Below, in pieces: positions 13,980 to 15,532 of a DNA stretch of 15,532 bases; positions within the stretch are counted from its first letter, which is position 1; each line of letters opens with the position of its first letter. The stretch spans positions 1 to 15,532 of the forward strand of contig CAZFYZ010000096.1 of NCBI GenBank assembly GCA_964523735.1, read 5' to 3'. The notes beneath the pieces are model-generated. The model ran no database searches and was not told where the DNA came from. It saw only the letters and a list, made by a program, of their open reading frames with translations. Source of the stretch: CAZFYZ01 sp964523735 (GTDB lineage Bacteria > Armatimonadota > UBA5829). The translations under genes and the position numbers were made by a program.

Positions 13980-13998
13980 ACAACTCAAAACTTGTCAT

Positions 13999-15532
13999 CT
14001 AGGCTTGCGGGTTCATCCCTGGCTGGGCCGGTGTGTTGGCCGCTTCTTCGATCTGCTCTTCCTGGAACTGCGGCGGGCACTTTGGCAGTTCGAAGATGAA
14101 CTGTGAGCCTTTGCCGACCTCGCTCTCGACCCAGATCTTGCCGCCGTGAGCTTCGACCAGGTGCTTCACGAGGTAGAGCCCAATACCCGTTCCACCGACT
14201 TTGCGCGTATCGCGGTTATCTATTCGATGGAAACGGTCAAACACCTTTGCCAGGTGCTCCTTGGGGATGCCCATGCCCTGGTCGGCGATGGTGACCCGAA
14301 CCAGCCCATCCACCGGCTTCGCGATCACGCTGATCGTGCCGCCGTTGGGGGAGTACTTGACCGCGTTGTTGGTAAGGTTGGTGAGTATCTGATCGAACTT
14401 ATCCACATCAGCCACAATGACCGGCAGCTTGGGATCGAGTTCGACTGAGAAGTCGTGTCTGTTGGTGTAGGATTTCTGGGCCGCAACCACTTTGTCCACG
14501 ACATCCGGGATTGTGACAGGAACCGGGTTCAGATCCAGTGCGCGTCCGGCCTCGATCCTGGACACGTTCAGCAGGTCACTGATGAGCCTGGTCAGGCGGT
14601 CGCACTCCTGGTCGATGATCGTGTAGAACTCGTGGACGGTGTCCTTGTCGTAGAAACCTTCGGTGTCCTGCAAAAGCGTGGAGATGAAGCCCTTGATCGA
14701 GGTCAGCGGTGTTCTCAGCTCGTGGGAGACGGTCGAGACAAACGCCGTCTTCATGCGTTCGATACTTCTGATCTCGGTAATATCGTTGAAGATCGCGACG
14801 ACCCCGATGCGGGACTGATCCTCGCCGCGGACCATGGCGGTCTGCACTTGATAGAAGCGCTCGCCTTCTTTGTCCTCGGAAGTAAGGTCCGGCAGGGTGA
14901 TCTCCTCCGCCACTTCAGAGCTTTCGTCCAGCGACTTATTCAGAACGTCGAGGACCGGTTCGCTGGTGATGACGTCACGGTAATCGCCTGCCAACTTTGC
15001 ATCATCTGCGAGACCAAGCATAGCCCTTGCGGAGGGGTTGATCTGCATCACGCGTCCGGCATTGTGGACCATGATGATGCCGGCGTAGACGCTCTCGATG
15101 ACGTGCTCGAGTTCTTCCTTCTCCTTGACAGCTTCGCGATACATCTGGGCGGCGGCGATAACCGCGGCCTGCTGTCGCGCGAACTGCATAAGGATGCGAA
15201 CGTCTTCCTGGTCGAAGACCCGCCCAAGGCGCTGGTTGAAGACGTGGACGACGCCGATGACCTTGCGCTCCAGAACCTGGTTGGTGTCAGGGTCGCGCTT
15301 CTCGAGCACGAGCGGCGCACAGATGCCGTTATTGATCTTGAGCAGGGCAACATGCTCGCGTATGGTGCGGGGGTCGTTGACTGCGTCGTAGAGAATGATC
15401 GGCTTCTGTTCGCGAAAGACTTCGCCGGAGATACCTGTCGTGGCTGGGACACGGAAGAGGCGAACTTCCTCGTCGGAGAGTCCGACGGCGGGCTTGGTGG
15501 CTTGAAGCTCGCCCGACTCTTCATCGTAGAGC
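13999..15532 (-). CDS. Sensor histidine kinase, GAF-PAS-HisKA-HATPase (5' end outside the window)
   Basis: The frame stays open to the window edge, so the gene is partial: 510 residues are visible. The N-terminal part is a GAF domain (visible ~1-125, with VPATTGISGEVFR, INNGICAPLVLEK and IGVVHVFNQ, ending in FDQEDVRILMQFARQQA). A helical linker leads to a PAS domain (~140-250; AGIIMVHNAGRVMQINPSA, then GVVAIFNDITEIR). HisKA has the phospho-acceptor His at 14722-14724 in VSHELRTPLTSIKGF. The HATPase domain has the N box NLTNNAVKYSPNGG, G1 DQGMGIP and G2 GTGIGLYLVKHLVEAHGG. No membrane span is seen in the visible part. It resembles PhoR/WalK-type kinases. The GTG at 15309 is internal to the GAF domain and is not the start. 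No response regulator is in view. Confidence 0.93.
   Translation of the reverse strand, partial: LYDEESGELQATKPAVGLSDEEVRLFRVPATTGISGEVFREQKPIILYDAVNDPRTIREHVALLKINNGICAPLVLEKRDPDTNQVLERKVIGVVHVFNQRLGRVFDQEDVRILMQFARQQAAVIAAAQMYREAVKEKEELEHVIESVYAGIIMVHNAGRVMQINPSARAMLGLADDAKLAGDYRDVITSEPVLDVLNKSLDESSEVAEEITLPDLTSEDKEGERFYQVQTAMVRGEDQSRIGVVAIFNDITEIRSIERMKTAFVSTVSHELRTPLTSIKGFISTLLQDTEGFYDKDTVHEFYTIIDQECDRLTRLISDLLNVSRIEAGRALDLNPVPVTIPDVVDKVVAAQKSYTNRHDFSVELDPKLPVIVADVDKFDQILTNLTNNAVKYSPNGGTISVIAKPVDGLVRVTIADQGMGIPKEHLAKVFDRFHRIDNRDTRKVGGTGIGLYLVKHLVEAHGGKIWVESEVGKGSQFIFELPKCPPQFQEEQIEEAANTPAQPGMNPQA

Overview
The window looks like a piece of a moderately GC-rich chromosome from a Gram-negative-type, probably anaerobic or facultative environmental bacterium. 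The clues are an [FeFe]-hydrogenase maturase (HydF), an orphan secretin/TonB short N-terminal (STN) domain protein, a PEP-CTERM surface protein, and many short palindromic repeats of the kind common in Armatimonadota, Planctomycetota and similar environmental genomes. The phylum is inference; no rRNA or other decisive marker is present.

Layout. 1-200: remnant of an inverted-repeat element. 264-980 (+): secreted STN-domain protein, closed by a strong hairpin terminator. 1193-2440 (+): hydF. 2456-6065 (-): three secreted proteins, namely an unassigned one, a PEP-CTERM protein, and a 640-residue protein with two cysteine-bearing DUF11-like repeats. 6167-6442 (+): small unknown protein. 6471-7412 (-): GH130 glycoside phosphorylase, divergent from 7804-9543 (+), an L-fucose isomerase family enzyme. 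The 391-bp gap between them is rich in potential RNA helices. 9555-10502: a compact REP/RAYT cassette holding a Y1 HUH transposase-like gene and five REP-like hairpins in two inverted clusters, lying exactly between two convergent genes. 10509-12365 (-): typA/bipA. 12448-12645: a second, larger copy of the inverted-repeat family seen at the left edge. 12651-13904 (-): PH-like/four zinc ribbons/TPR protein with a hairpin cluster inserted in its linker. 13999-15532 (-): GAF-PAS-histidine kinase, cut by the window edge.

Functionally the window is a mosaic. The clearest links are the divergent carbohydrate pair (phosphorylase plus aldose-ketose isomerase), the run of surface or secreted proteins on the minus strand, and the self-contained RAYT/REP unit. 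The most interesting sequence signals are the REP palindromes with a compensatory base-pair change flanking the RAYT, the possible structured leader before the isomerase, and the in-frame triloop-hairpin insertion inside the zinc-ribbon gene. No CRISPR array, tRNA, rRNA or prophage was seen.
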